64,000 nt of DNA, from assembly GCF_018390635.1 (NCBI RefSeq), contig NZ_JAHBGE010000078.1, positions 1-64,000 on the forward strand, read 5' to 3'. Below the pieces are notes generated by a model. That model was not told the origin of the DNA. It saw only the letters and a list, made by a program, of their open reading frames with translations, and did no database searches. Of this stretch, positions 8,921-17,636 are shown piece by piece. Position numbers and translations under genes: made by a program. Every line of letters begins with the position of its first letter. The first letter of the stretch is position 1. This stretch comes from Ancylobacter lacus. Lineage in GTDB: Bacteria > Pseudomonadota > Alphaproteobacteria > Rhizobiales > Xanthobacteraceae.

Positions 8921-10291
8921 ATGACGGAGAGCGAGAAGCCGGCCGGCGCGCCGGCACGGGCCCGGCGCGGCAAGGCCCCCGGCGGCATGCCGCCGAAGCC
9001 CGCCGGCGGTGCGGCGGAGACGGCGCAGGCTGACGCGGCGCAGGCTGACGCGGCGCAGGCTGACGCGGCGCAGGCTGATGCGGCCCAACCGGAAGCGGCG
9101 CAGCAGGCTGCGGCCACCGCGGTCTCGCCCGGTCCCGAAGGGGAGACCGCCCGCAACGCGGCCTCCGCCCTCTCGGTGCACGGCCCGGTGGGCGCGGCGG
9201 CGGTGAAGGCCGACGCGTCCCCCGACTCCGGGGCGGCACGGCCGGCCGGGCACGGCTCCCGCATCAAGGCGGTCAATCTCGCGCTGCAGGGCGGCGGGGC
9301 CCATGGCGCCTTCACCTGGGGCGTGCTGGACCGGCTGCTGGAGGATGGCCGCATCCGCATCGAGGGCGTCTCCGGCACCAGCGCCGGGGCGATGAACGCC
9401 GCCGTCCTCACCTCCGGCCTCGCCAAGGGCGGGGAGGAAGGCGGCCGCGAGGCGCTGACCCGCTACTGGCGCGCGGTTTCCAAGGACGGGCGCACCAGCC
9501 CGATCCAGCGCACCCTGCTGGACCGGCTTATGGGCAACTGGTCGCTCAACATGAACCCGGCCTATGTCGTCATGGATCTGATGAGCCGGCTGGTGTCGCC
9601 CTACGACTTCAACCCGATGAACATCAACCCGCTGCTCGACCTCGTGAACGAGCACGTCGATTTCGAGGCCGTGCAGTCCTGCGACCATGTCCACGTCTTC
9701 GTCAGCGCGACCAACGTCCACACTGGCAAGGTGCGGGTCTTCTCCAAGACCGAGCTGACCGCCGAGGCGATCATGGCCTCGGCCTGCCTGCCCAACATGT
9801 TCCAGGCGGTTGAGATCGACGGCGTGCCCTATTGGGACGGCGGCTTCATGGGCAACCCCGCGCTGTTTCCGTTCTACGACGCGGTGAAGACCGACGACAT
9901 CCTGCTCATCCAGATCAACCCGATCATCCGCCGCGAGACGCCGAAGACGGCGCGCGACATCCAGAACCGGATCAACGAGATCACCTTCAACGCCTCGCTG
10001 CTGGCCCAGCTCCGCGCCGCCGACTTCGTGACCCGCCTGCTCCGGCAGGGCAGCCTGAGCCACCGCGGCGACGGGATCGACGGCTATCGCGACCTGCGCC
10101 TGCACCGCATCGACGGCGCGGAGAAGCTGGTCGCGCTCGATGCCTCCACCAAGCTGAACGCGGAGTGGGAATTCCTGACCTATCTCCGCGATATCGGGCG
10201 GGACGCGGCCGCGCGGTTTCTGGACCAGCACTTCGACGATATCGGCGTGCGCTCCACGCTCGACATCCAGGACGAGCTGCGGAAGAACTGA
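8921..10291 (+). CDS. Patatin-like phospholipase / lipid hydrolase
   Basis: A 456-residue patatin-family hydrolase. After about 115 residues of Ala/Gln-rich low complexity, the catalytic core begins with the oxyanion motif GGGAHG (about residue 122). The nucleophile Ser follows in GTSAG (about 152) and the partner Asp in DGG (about 306), so the Ser-Asp dyad is intact. There is no signal peptide, so it is likely cytoplasmic. It follows bdhA at 24 bases. From this pairing I infer a role in releasing hydroxyacids from PHB or in membrane lipid turnover, but sequence alone does not show the substrate. Confidence 0.85.
   Translation: MTESEKPAGAPARARRGKAPGGMPPKPAGGAAETAQADAAQADAAQADAAQADAAQPEAAQQAAATAVSPGPEGETARNAASALSVHGPVGAAAVKADASPDSGAARPAGHGSRIKAVNLALQGGGAHGAFTWGVLDRLLEDGRIRIEGVSGTSAGAMNAAVLTSGLAKGGEEGGREALTRYWRAVSKDGRTSPIQRTLLDRLMGNWSLNMNPAYVVMDLMSRLVSPYDFNPMNINPLLDLVNEHVDFEAVQSCDHVHVFVSATNVHTGKVRVFSKTELTAEAIMASACLPNMFQAVEIDGVPYWDGGFMGNPALFPFYDAVKTDDILLIQINPIIRRETPKTARDIQNRINEITFNASLLAQLRAADFVTRLLRQGSLSHRGDGIDGYRDLRLHRIDGAEKLVALDASTKLNAEWEFLTYLRDIGRDAAARFLDQHFDDIGVRSTLDIQDELRKN
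9023..9082. repeat. Four tandem 15-base units in the patatin N-terminus
   Basis: Unit GCGCAGGCTGACGCG occurs four times head to tail (9023, 9038, 9053, 9068; the last with one change). It encodes AQADA repeats and is followed by degenerate relatives (QPEAAQQ). As 15 is divisible by 3, copy-number change would keep frame. Confidence 0.93.
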
Positions 10292-10417
10292 GCCCGGCGC
10301 AGGCCGGGGCCCCGCGTTGGCCCGGCGCGCCGGGGCTTCCGCGCCGCCGTCGCTCACGCCCGCCTGGCGCCCCCGGCGCCGGCGCGGGAGGAGCCCGGCG
10401 CGGCGGGCCGGCGGCGT

Positions 10418-11731
10418 TCAGGCGAAGGTGAAGTCGGCCGCGGTGAGGGTGAGGGCGGAGCCGTCGAACGCCTTCACCGTGATGTTGTTGCCGCCGTTCA
10501 GGTCGATCACCGGGGCGGCGGTGCCGTTGCCGGAGATGTCGAGGTCGCCGAAGGCGTGGATGCCATAGGCCGAGAGGTCGATGGTGTCGCGGCCCTGCGG
10601 CCCGCCGGGCTGCTGGCCGAAATCCTCGATGGTGTCGTGGCCGCTGCCGGGGGTGAACACGAACCGGTCGTTGCCGCCGCCCAGCAGGGTCACCTCGTTC
10701 GATGCCGACCGATAATCGCCCCACAGCTCGTCGTCTCCGGCCCCGCCGTCGATGACGTCGTCGCCAAGCTGGCCGATGGTCGACGGGCCGGAGCCGCCCA
10801 GAGTGCCGGCATCGCCATAGATCGTGTCGGCGCCTGCGTCGCCAAAGATCACGTCGCTGCCGCAGCCGACGAGGGAGCCGACGCCGAAGGCCACCGAATG
10901 GCCGTCGCCATAGAGGGTGTCGTCATCTGCGCCGCCATGCAGGATGTCGTTGCCGCAGAGAACCTGGCTCGCATCGTTGTGGGCGACTTCGACGCCGTCG
11001 CCATAAACGGTGTCGGCGCCGTCGTCGCCGAACAGCAGGTCGTTGCCGCCATAGGCCCGGGAGTTGAAGGCGGAGTCGTCGTCCGAACTGGCGAGCTGGA
11101 ACCCGTCGCCGTAGATGACATCGCCGCCGCCGCCTCCGAGCACCGTGTCGTTGCCGCCATAGCTGTTGATGAGCACGGAGCCGTCGCCGCTGATGACGTC
11201 GGCCAGAGCGCTGCCGGTGAGGGTGTCCGCGCCGCCCACCGCATAGGTCATCGCGCTCCCGTCGCCATACAGGTTGTAGGCCTCCTGTGTGAGAAGGCTG
11301 GCATTGATGATGTCGTCGCCGCCGCGGATCGAGGCACTATCGGTGCCGGCGAGGGTTTCGGCATCGCCATAGGCCGTGGTCAGGTTTCCCGCCAGCCACA
11401 GCCGGTCATTGCCGCTGCCGCCGGAGACGCTGTACGGGGTGGAATAGGGGCTGCCGGCATTGCCGGCGCGCACGGTCATGTCGAAGAAATCGTCGCCGGC
11501 GCCAAGATCGAAGGCGGAGAAGCCGGAAAAGCGCAGCCTGTTCACCCCGTTCAGGGTGAAATCATAGATGAAGGCGTCGTTGTTGGCGGTGCCGGTCAGG
11601 GTCGTGTCGCCGCCGGACGCGGTGTAGACCGTCGAGCTGGCATAGAAGCCGGCGATCGAGATGGTGGTGGGGGTGGTGCCCAGCGTCGCCGTGCTGCGGC
11701 TGCTGAGCTTGCCCTGATAGACGAACCGCAT
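10418..11731 (-). CDS. RTX-type calcium-binding repeat protein, copy 1
   Basis: A 437-residue acidic Gly/Asp/Asn-rich protein. Residues 1-125 are a shared N-terminal region (MRFVYQGKLSSRS...). Residues about 130-350 contain RTX-like GGxDxLxGDxGAD motifs arranged in long units of about 26-36 residues that start with GDG or GDA. The C-terminal 85 residues end in LTAADFTFA, like type I secretion signals. There is no N-terminal signal peptide and no type I exporter gene nearby. The function is unknown: surface or extracellular calcium-binding protein is the best guess. A GGGGGAG ribosome site precedes the ATG. It is a diverged tandem duplicate of the next gene. Confidence 0.82.
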   Translation of the reverse strand: MRFVYQGKLSSRSTATLGTTPTTISIAGFYASSTVYTASGGDTTLTGTANNDAFIYDFTLNGVNRLRFSGFSAFDLGAGDDFFDMTVRAGNAGSPYSTPYSVSGGSGNDRLWLAGNLTTAYGDAETLAGTDSASIRGGDDIINASLLTQEAYNLYGDGSAMTYAVGGADTLTGSALADVISGDGSVLINSYGGNDTVLGGGGGDVIYGDGFQLASSDDDSAFNSRAYGGNDLLFGDDGADTVYGDGVEVAHNDASQVLCGNDILHGGADDDTLYGDGHSVAFGVGSLVGCGSDVIFGDAGADTIYGDAGTLGGSGPSTIGQLGDDVIDGGAGDDELWGDYRSASNEVTLLGGGNDRFVFTPGSGHDTIEDFGQQPGGPQGRDTIDLSAYGIHAFGDLDISGNGTAAPVIDLNGGNNITVKAFDGSALTLTAADFTFA

Positions 11732-11858
11732 GGCAAAGGCTCCCCCGCCGGCCGAATGGCCGGTCTCCCCACTACCATGATACAGGGCCCGCCTCGTGGT
11801 GCCACATCCCCGGTGCGGATTTCTGCACCGGTGGCAAGGGGCGGCGCGGTGGGCCGGC

Positions 11859-13178
11859 TCAGGCGAAGGTGAAATCGGCGCTGGTGAGGGTGAGGGCGGA
11901 GCCGTCGAACGCCTTCACCGTGATGGTGTTGCCGCCGTGCAGGTCGATCACCGGGGCGGCGGTGCCGTTACCCGAGATGTCGAGGTCGCCGAAGGCGTGG
12001 ATGCCATAGGCGGCGAGGTCGATGGTGTCGCGGCCCTGCGGCCCGCCGAGCTGCTGGCCGAAATCGTTGATGGTGTCGTGGTCGCTGCCGGGCTCGAACA
12101 CGAACTGGTCGTTGCCGCCGCCCACCGCCAGGCTCACGCTGCTCGATTTCGACCCGTAGTCACCCCAGAGCTGGTCGTTGCCGGCACCGCCGTCGATGAT
12201 GTCGTAGCCGAGCTGGCCGATGGACGAGGGGTCGTTGCCGCCGATGGACTGGGCGTCGCCATAGATGGTGTCCGCGCCGTCATCGCCATAGAGCGTGTCG
12301 TTGCCGCCGTCGGCGCCGGAATTGAGCCCGGAGGCGAGCGAGTAGCCGTCACCATAGAGGAGGTCGTCGCCGGTGCCGCCATGGAGGGTGTCGCTGCCTC
12401 CTATGGCGTTGGCGCTCTGGCTGTTGGCGAGGTAGTAGCCGTCGCCGATCAGGATATCGGCCCCCTCGTCGCCGAACAGGATGTCGTTGCCGCCATAGGC
12501 GACGGTGTTGTCGCCGGTCGCGTCGCTGGAACCGGCGAGGTAGGAGGCGTCGCCGGCGATCGCGTCGTTTCCGGCGCCGCCCGCCAGCGTGTCGTTGCCG
12601 CCATAGCTGTTGAGGAGATACATGCCGTCGCCGTAGATGCCGACGTCGTCCTGGGCGCTGCCGGTGATCAGGTCGTCGCCGCCCCGGGCGTAGGTCAGGG
12701 TGAAGGCGTCGCCGATAAGCCAGTCGTTCGTCTGCGTGACCTGGGAGGCGTCGATGATGTCGTCGCCGCCGCGCGCCTGCGCGCTGGAGGTGCCGGTCAT
12801 CGTCTCGACATCGCCATAGGCCGTGGCGATGGTGCCGGCCAGCCACAGCCGGTCATTGCCGCTGCCGCCGGAGACGCTGTACGGGGTGGAATAGGGGCTG
12901 CCGGCATTGCTGGCGCGCACGGTCATGTCGAAGAAATCGTCGCCGGCGCCGAGATCGAAGGCCGAGAAGCCGGAAAACCGCAGCTTGTTCACCCCGTTCA
13001 GGGTGAAATCATAGATGAAGGCGTCGTTATTGGCGGTGCCGGTCAGGGTCTTGTCGGTGGCCGTGGCGGTGTAGACCGTCGAGCTGGCATAGAAGCCGGC
13101 GATCGAGATGGTGGTGGAGGTGGTGCCCAGCGTCGCCGTGCTGCGGCTGTTGAGCTTGCCCTGGTAAACGAACTGCAT
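11859..13178 (-). CDS. RTX-type calcium-binding repeat protein, copy 2
   Basis: A 439-residue paralogue of the preceding gene. The first 130 and the last 85 residues are nearly the same, while the middle repeats differ in variable-loop sequence. Eight repeat units are recognisable, each with a GDG/GDA-x-x-L start, a variable loop and a GGNDTLxGDxGADxIY core. The C-terminus SADFTFA again resembles a type I secretion signal. A GGGAGGGAA ribosome site precedes the ATG. The upstream sequences of the two copies do not match, so they may be expressed differently. Function not recognised beyond probable calcium-stabilised secreted protein. Confidence 0.82.
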   Translation of the reverse strand: MQFVYQGKLNSRSTATLGTTSTTISIAGFYASSTVYTATATDKTLTGTANNDAFIYDFTLNGVNKLRFSGFSAFDLGAGDDFFDMTVRASNAGSPYSTPYSVSGGSGNDRLWLAGTIATAYGDVETMTGTSSAQARGGDDIIDASQVTQTNDWLIGDAFTLTYARGGDDLITGSAQDDVGIYGDGMYLLNSYGGNDTLAGGAGNDAIAGDASYLAGSSDATGDNTVAYGGNDILFGDEGADILIGDGYYLANSQSANAIGGSDTLHGGTGDDLLYGDGYSLASGLNSGADGGNDTLYGDDGADTIYGDAQSIGGNDPSSIGQLGYDIIDGGAGNDQLWGDYGSKSSSVSLAVGGGNDQFVFEPGSDHDTINDFGQQLGGPQGRDTIDLAAYGIHAFGDLDISGNGTAAPVIDLHGGNTITVKAFDGSALTLTSADFTFA

Positions 13179-13453
13179 TGGCGCTTCCCTCCCGCTGGAA
13201 CCCGTCGGCTCTCATCGTCGTGACGATACCGCGCCCCGGTGCCGCCGCCTACCGTTCCCGCACCCTTGCGAAAGGCCGTGCCGCAGCCGGCGGGGGTGCC
13301 CGCCCTTCCCGCCAGATGATAGAGACGGGCGCAGCGGACGCCGCGCGGCAGGGGAGGCCGGAATGACCGAACAGACAGGAAGCGCCGACGGCCGACGCCG
13401 CCGCCCGGCGTGGCGCGCCGGGCGCGCGGTCCCGGCCGGGTTGGGAGCGGGCC
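13179..13453. other. Divergent RTX copy 2 / pseudouridine synthase intergenic region
   Basis: This 275-base divergent region must contain promoters for both neighbours. A 32-codon open frame (13363-13461) with a purine-rich leader overlaps the next start, but its Arg-rich composition is what random GC-rich sequence gives. No clear promoter motif was found. Confidence 0.4.
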
Positions 13454-14236
13454 ATGGGTGAGGCCACCCCCGCGCCGCCCCGCGCCTTCTCCCTCGACGA
13501 CCGCCTCCTCCACCGCGACGGGCTGATGCTTGTCATCGACAAGCCCGCGGGCCTGCCGGTGCACAAGGGGCCGAAGGGCGGGGAGACGCTGGCGGACCAT
13601 CTCGATTCGCTGCGCTTCGGCCTGCCGAACCCGCCGGAGCTGGCGCACCGGCTCGACAAGGACACCTCGGGCTGCCTCGTGCTCGGCCGCCACCGCAAGG
13701 CGCTGGCCGAGCTCGGGCGGGCCTTCGCGCAGGGGCTGGTCGGCAAGACCTATATGGCGGTGGTGCGGGGCGTGCCGGCCGAGGCCGGCGGGCGGATCGA
13801 GCTCAACCTCGCCAAGCGCTCGCCCCATCGCGGCTGGTGGATGGCGGTCGATCCGCGCGGCCAGCCCGCCGTCACCGAGTGGCGGCTGCTGGCGGCGGGG
13901 GAGGGGCTCAGCGTGGTCGCGCTCTCCCCGCTCACCGGGCGCACCCACCAGCTCCGCGTCCACATGGACGCGATCGGCCACCCGATCTTCGGCGACAGCA
14001 TCTATGGCGGGGCGCCGCGGCTGCCGGGCAGCCCGGCGCTGCACCTGCACGCCCGCCGTCTCGTGCTGCCGCAGGGGCGGGGCAAGCCGCCGCTCGACGT
14101 GCGGGCGCCGCTGCCCGCGCACATGCTCGCCACCCTCGCCGCGCTCGGGCTCGATGCCGCCGCGCTGGCGGCGGCGGCCGATGGCTGCGCCTTCAGCAAG
14201 CTCGCCGCCGGGGTCACGGCCGGGGTGGAGGAGTAG
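13454..14236 (+). CDS. RluA-family RNA pseudouridine synthase
   Basis: A 260-residue pseudouridine synthase without an S4 domain. The catalytic motif HRLDKDTSG (about residues 64-72) contains the nucleophilic Asp. The later motifs TGRTHQLRVHM and HPIFGDSIYG are those of the RluA/RluC/TruC group. It converts uridine to pseudouridine in rRNA or tRNA, but the exact site cannot be told from sequence. The start at 13454 is chosen because residues upstream in frame are absent or non-conserved; an MGEATPAPP leader precedes the core. Confidence 0.9.
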   Translation: MGEATPAPPRAFSLDDRLLHRDGLMLVIDKPAGLPVHKGPKGGETLADHLDSLRFGLPNPPELAHRLDKDTSGCLVLGRHRKALAELGRAFAQGLVGKTYMAVVRGVPAEAGGRIELNLAKRSPHRGWWMAVDPRGQPAVTEWRLLAAGEGLSVVALSPLTGRTHQLRVHMDAIGHPIFGDSIYGGAPRLPGSPALHLHARRLVLPQGRGKPPLDVRAPLPAHMLATLAALGLDAAALAAAADGCAFSKLAAGVTAGVEE

Positions 14237-14369
14237 CGCGGCTGGCCATGCCGGGCGGGAGCTGGCCGTGCGGACGCCGCCATGCCCGCACCGCCGCCCG
14301 CGCCGCCGCGCGGTGAGGGGCTCAGTGAGGTCCCGCGGGACGGCAGGGCCGCCGGGTCCGCGCCGGGGC

Positions 14370-14768
14370 TCAGCCGCCGTGGTAGTCGGCGTCGGAGACG
14401 TGCTCCAGCCAGTCCACCGCCTTGCCGTCGAGCCGTTCCTGAATGGCGATGTGGCTCATGGCGGTGTCCGGGGCGGCGCCGTGCCAGTGCTTCTCCCCGG
14501 GCGGGAACCACACCACGTCGCCGGGGCGGATCTCCTCCACCGGCCCGCCCTCGCGCTGCGCCCGGCCGAGGCCGGAGGTGACGATGATGGTCTGCCCCAG
14601 CGGGTGGGTGTGCCAGGCGGTGCGGGCCCCCGGCTCGAAGGTGACGAGCGCGCCCGCCACCCGCGCTGGCGCCTCCGCCTGGAACAGCGGGTCGACCCGC
14701 ACCCTGCCGGTGAACCAGTCCGCCGGCCCGGCGGCCGACGGCTGGGAGCCATTTCGCGTGATCTGCAT
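14370..14768 (-). CDS. Small single-domain cupin protein
   Basis: A 132-residue cupin with both metal-binding motifs. Motif 1 contains the His pair in [15 protein letters not shown], and motif 2 is [12 protein letters not shown]. Sequences of this kind are related to the manganese-dependent cupin hydroxynitrile lyases and to carboxymuconolactone-decarboxylase-associated cupins. The reaction is unknown here. It stands alone between convergent and leftward genes, with 117 bases separating it from the glucokinase stop. Confidence 0.75.
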   Translation of the reverse strand: MQITRNGSQPSAAGPADWFTGRVRVDPLFQAEAPARVAGALVTFEPGARTAWHTHPLGQTIIVTSGLGRAQREGGPVEEIRPGDVVWFPPGEKHWHGAAPDTAMSHIAIQERLDGKAVDWLEHVSDADYHGG

Positions 14769-14885
14769 GGCGGTTCTCCTGCGCCGGCGCCGGGCTGGCG
14801 CCGATCCGCTTCATCTGGGGAGGACGCCGCCACCGGCGAGACGGCCGGGCCGGCCGTCCCTCGCCGCGGGCGCCCGATCTTCGCG

Positions 14886-15845
14886 TCAGTCCAGCAGCGC
14901 CGCCAGCCGGGCGGCGACCTGGCCGGCGCCGAGCAGGCCGGGGGTCGGCTCGGTGGAGGTGACGACATGGACCGTGGTGCCCACCAGCCGCGCCTCGTGG
15001 GGAGGGTGTTCCTCGAACGCCTCGCGGAACGGCGAGTGCGCCATCAGCGGCGCGAGGCCGGCGGCGACGCCGCCGGCGAGGAATACCCCGCCGCGCGCAT
15101 TGAAGATGAGGGCGAGGTCGCCGGCGATCCGCCCGAACAGGCGCAGGAAGATGTGGCAGGTCTCCACCGCGTCGCGCTCGCCCGCCAGCGCGGCGGCGAT
15201 CACGAGCTCCGGCGCCAGCTTGTCGCCGGTGAAGACCTGATGGATGAGGGCGAGCCCGCTGCCGGACAGGGCGTGCTCCACCACCACCGGGCCGAAGATG
15301 CGCACCAGATGCGCCAGCAGCCGGGCCTCGGTGGCGTTGGTGGCGCCGAGCCGGGCGCGGCCGCCCTCGCCGGTGATGACGACGGGGTGGCCGTCCCCGC
15401 CCCGGATCAGCCCGGCCACGCCGAAGCCGGTGCCCGGCCCGCAGACCAGAACCGGCGCGCCGGGCAGGGCCTTGCCGCCCCCCACCGCGACCAGATCGGC
15501 CGGCGCGACCACCTGAACGCCATGGGCCAGCGCCTCGAAATCGTTCAGCACCGCCAGCCGGCTCCAGCCGAAGCGCTCGCGCAGCCCGGCCTTGGTGAAG
15601 GCCCAGTCGCGGTTGGTCAGCCGCACCTGCTCGTCATCGGCCGGGCCGGCCACCGCCAGCACCGCGCCGCGCACCCGCCGCCCGGCCTCGGCGCGGGCGG
15701 AAAGGTCGGTCTCGATCATCGCCTCGATGGTCGGGAAGGAATCGTTGCGGTGGATGCGGATGTCGGTCGGCCGGCCGTCGAGACCGATCAGCGCGAGGCG
15801 GGACGAGGTGCCGCCTATGTCGGCGGCGAGGACGGGGTGCGACAT
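14886..15845 (-). CDS. glk: Glucokinase
   Basis: A 319-residue proteobacterial-type glucokinase (Glk, not ROK). It has the N-terminal phosphate-binding motif AADIGGTSSRLAL, the Asn-Asp-Phe-Glu sugar-binding motif NDFEALAHG, and the adenine-site motif GPGTGFGVA. It phosphorylates glucose at C6 with ATP. The frame is open much further upstream, but homology begins at the ATG at 15845. A perfect palindrome lies immediately upstream of this start, between it and the divergent rsmB gene. Confidence 0.92.
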   Translation of the reverse strand: MSHPVLAADIGGTSSRLALIGLDGRPTDIRIHRNDSFPTIEAMIETDLSARAEAGRRVRGAVLAVAGPADDEQVRLTNRDWAFTKAGLRERFGWSRLAVLNDFEALAHGVQVVAPADLVAVGGGKALPGAPVLVCGPGTGFGVAGLIRGGDGHPVVITGEGGRARLGATNATEARLLAHLVRIFGPVVVEHALSGSGLALIHQVFTGDKLAPELVIAAALAGERDAVETCHIFLRLFGRIAGDLALIFNARGGVFLAGGVAAGLAPLMAHSPFREAFEEHPPHEARLVGTTVHVVTSTEPTPGLLGAGQVAARLAALLD

Positions 15846-15846
15846 G

Positions 15847-15861
15847 AACCTGCTGCAGGTT
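15847..15861. promoter_or_regulatory. Perfect palindrome abutting the glk start
   Basis: AACCTGC-T-GCAGGTT, one base upstream of the glk ATG. The minus-strand arm includes the purine-rich region that would act as ribosome site. It could therefore be a repressor operator or a hairpin masking initiation. No regulator is assigned. Confidence 0.5.
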
Positions 15862-15991
15862 GGAGGCGATGGGGGGATAGGACCCAATCCGGCGGCGTTC
15901 CACAAGCCCTGCCGCAGCGGCGGGGCGGCGAGTCCGATCAAAGCGCGGCGGAGCGGTTGCGTTCCCGCCGCACTCGGCCTAGGTCCGGCCC

Positions 15992-17455
15992 ATGAACGAC
16001 TCACGCAAGGATGGCCCGAGGCGGCCCCCGCACACCCGCGGCCCCGGAAAGGGTCCGGCGGGCCGCGCTGGCGGCCCGGCCGGCCCGAGGAAGAAGCCCG
16101 CCCCGGCCCGCGCGGCGGCGCCGGGCGACGACGCCGGCGGCCCTGATGGCAATGGGCCCGATACCAACGGGCTTGCCGCCCGCCGCGCCGCCGCCGACGC
16201 CATCGAGGCGGTGCTGCTGAACGGGCGCCCGCTGGAGGAGGCGCTGGATCGGCTCTGCCGCGGCCTGCCGGACCGTGATCGCGGCTTCGCCCGTATGCTG
16301 GCGGCCAGCGTGCTGCGCCGGCTCGGCTCGCTGAAGGCGGTGCTCGCCGCAATGATGGAGAGCCCGCTGGCCGAGCGCGGCCGCCGCGCCGAGACGCTGC
16401 TGCTGATCGGCGCGGCGCAGGTGCTGCTGATGGACGTGCCGGACCATGCCGCCGTCGCCACCACGGTGGACCTCGCCGGCGAACAGCCCGCCACCGCCGG
16501 CTACAAGGGCCTGATCAACGCCGTGCTGCGCCGGGTGGCGCGCGAGGGCGCCGCGCCGTTCCGGTCTGCGGAAGCCGCGGGCGCCGACCTGCCGGAGTGG
16601 CTGCTCGCCGGCTGGACCCGGACCTATGGCGCCGGGCCCGCCGCCGAAGCCGCGCGGATGCTGCGGCAGGAAGCCCCGCTCGACATCAGCGTGAAGGCGG
16701 ACGCCGCCGGCTGGGCCGAACGGCTCGGCGGGCGTGTGCTCCCGACCGGTTCGATCCGGCTGGTAGAGGCCGGCAGCATCACCGCGCTGCCCGGTTTCGA
16801 CGAGGGCGCGTGGTGGGTGCAGGACGCCGCCGCCGCCATTCCCGCCCGGCTGCTGCACGCCGCGCCGGGCCTGCGCGTCGCCGATCTGTGCGCCGCGCCG
16901 GGCGGCAAGACCGCCCAGCTCGCCGCCGCCGGCGCCGAGGTGGTGGCGCTGGACCGCTCCGGCCCGCGGCTGAAGCGCCTCGCCCAGAATCTCGCCCGGC
17001 TGAACCTCGCCGCCACCGTGGTGGAGGCCGACGCCACCCGCTGGGAAGGCGGGCCGTTCGACGCGGTGCTGATCGACGCCCCCTGCTCGGCCACCGGCAC
17101 GCTGCGCCGCCACCCCGACGTCGCCTGGACCAAGGGGCCGCAGGACGTGGCGAGCCTCGCCGCGCTGCAGGCCCGGCTGCTCGACCACGCCGCCGGCCTG
17201 CTGCGGCCCGGCGGGGTTCTGGTCTATTCCACCTGCTCGCTGGAGCCGGACGAGGGCGAGCGGCAGATCGAGCGGCTGCTGGCGCAATCCGACGCCTTCC
17301 GCCGCGCGCCGGTGGTGCCGGGAGAATGCGGCCTGCCGGCGGAGTGGCTGAACCCGGCCGGCGAGGTGCGTACCCTGCCTTACCACCTGCCAGACCCGGA
17401 CATGCGCTATGCCGGGCTCGACGGCTTCTTCGCCGCGCGGCTGCGGCGGGTCTGA
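15992..17455 (+). CDS. rsmB: 16S rRNA m5C967 methyltransferase-like protein RsmB/NOL1-NOP2-sun
   Basis: A 487-residue protein with a disordered Arg/Pro/Gly-rich N-terminus (1-60), a NusB-like RNA-binding domain (about 62-200) and a Rossmann methyltransferase domain. Motif I is CAAPGGKTAQLAA. Motif IV is DAPCSATG and motif VI is YSTCSLEP, giving the two cysteines of m5C methyltransferases. Members methylate C967 of 16S rRNA. In Rhizobiales it is commonly followed by the heparinase-like gene and purH, as here. Confidence 0.9.
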   Translation: MNDSRKDGPRRPPHTRGPGKGPAGRAGGPAGPRKKPAPARAAAPGDDAGGPDGNGPDTNGLAARRAAADAIEAVLLNGRPLEEALDRLCRGLPDRDRGFARMLAASVLRRLGSLKAVLAAMMESPLAERGRRAETLLLIGAAQVLLMDVPDHAAVATTVDLAGEQPATAGYKGLINAVLRRVAREGAAPFRSAEAAGADLPEWLLAGWTRTYGAGPAAEAARMLRQEAPLDISVKADAAGWAERLGGRVLPTGSIRLVEAGSITALPGFDEGAWWVQDAAAAIPARLLHAAPGLRVADLCAAPGGKTAQLAAAGAEVVALDRSGPRLKRLAQNLARLNLAATVVEADATRWEGGPFDAVLIDAPCSATGTLRRHPDVAWTKGPQDVASLAALQARLLDHAAGLLRPGGVLVYSTCSLEPDEGERQIERLLAQSDAFRRAPVVPGECGLPAEWLNPAGEVRTLPYHLPDPDMRYAGLDGFFAARLRRV

Positions 17456-17636
17456 GGGCATCGCGGTCCCCTCCGCGCCGGCTGGCGCGAAGGGCCCGGA
17501 GCGACGCCGGCGCCGGTATTGCGACGCCGGCCGGCCCGCGCCGCCACTCTCCCGCTGGTCCTGGGACCGGCGCACGTTTAATCTTGCCGGATGGGGCGGG
17601 GAGGTCCGCAACCGGAAGGCCCAGGGAACGGCACTC

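Noticed and set aside
7767-9082. Short tandem repeats considered as CRISPR or VNTR loci
   Set aside because: Both arrays lie within coding sequence, have units of 6 or 15 bases without spacers and are in frame, so they are protein low-complexity repeats.
10292-10417. GC-rich inverted repeats between the patatin and RTX genes as terminators
   Set aside because: Stems are short and ordinary for this base composition, and no T-run follows on either strand.
10418-13178. RTX pair considered as an assembly duplication artefact
   Set aside because: The central repeats and the upstream regions differ clearly, so these are true diverged paralogues.
13363-13461. A 32-codon frame with a purine-rich leader just before the pseudouridine synthase gene
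   Set aside because: Arg/Gly/Ala composition typical of random GC-rich sequence, and the overlap is not in a coupling arrangement. No support for a protein.
15846-16352. N-terminal extension of glucokinase
   Set aside because: The frame stays open upstream, but it runs antisense into rsmB and lacks homology. The palindrome and ATG at 15845 mark the start.
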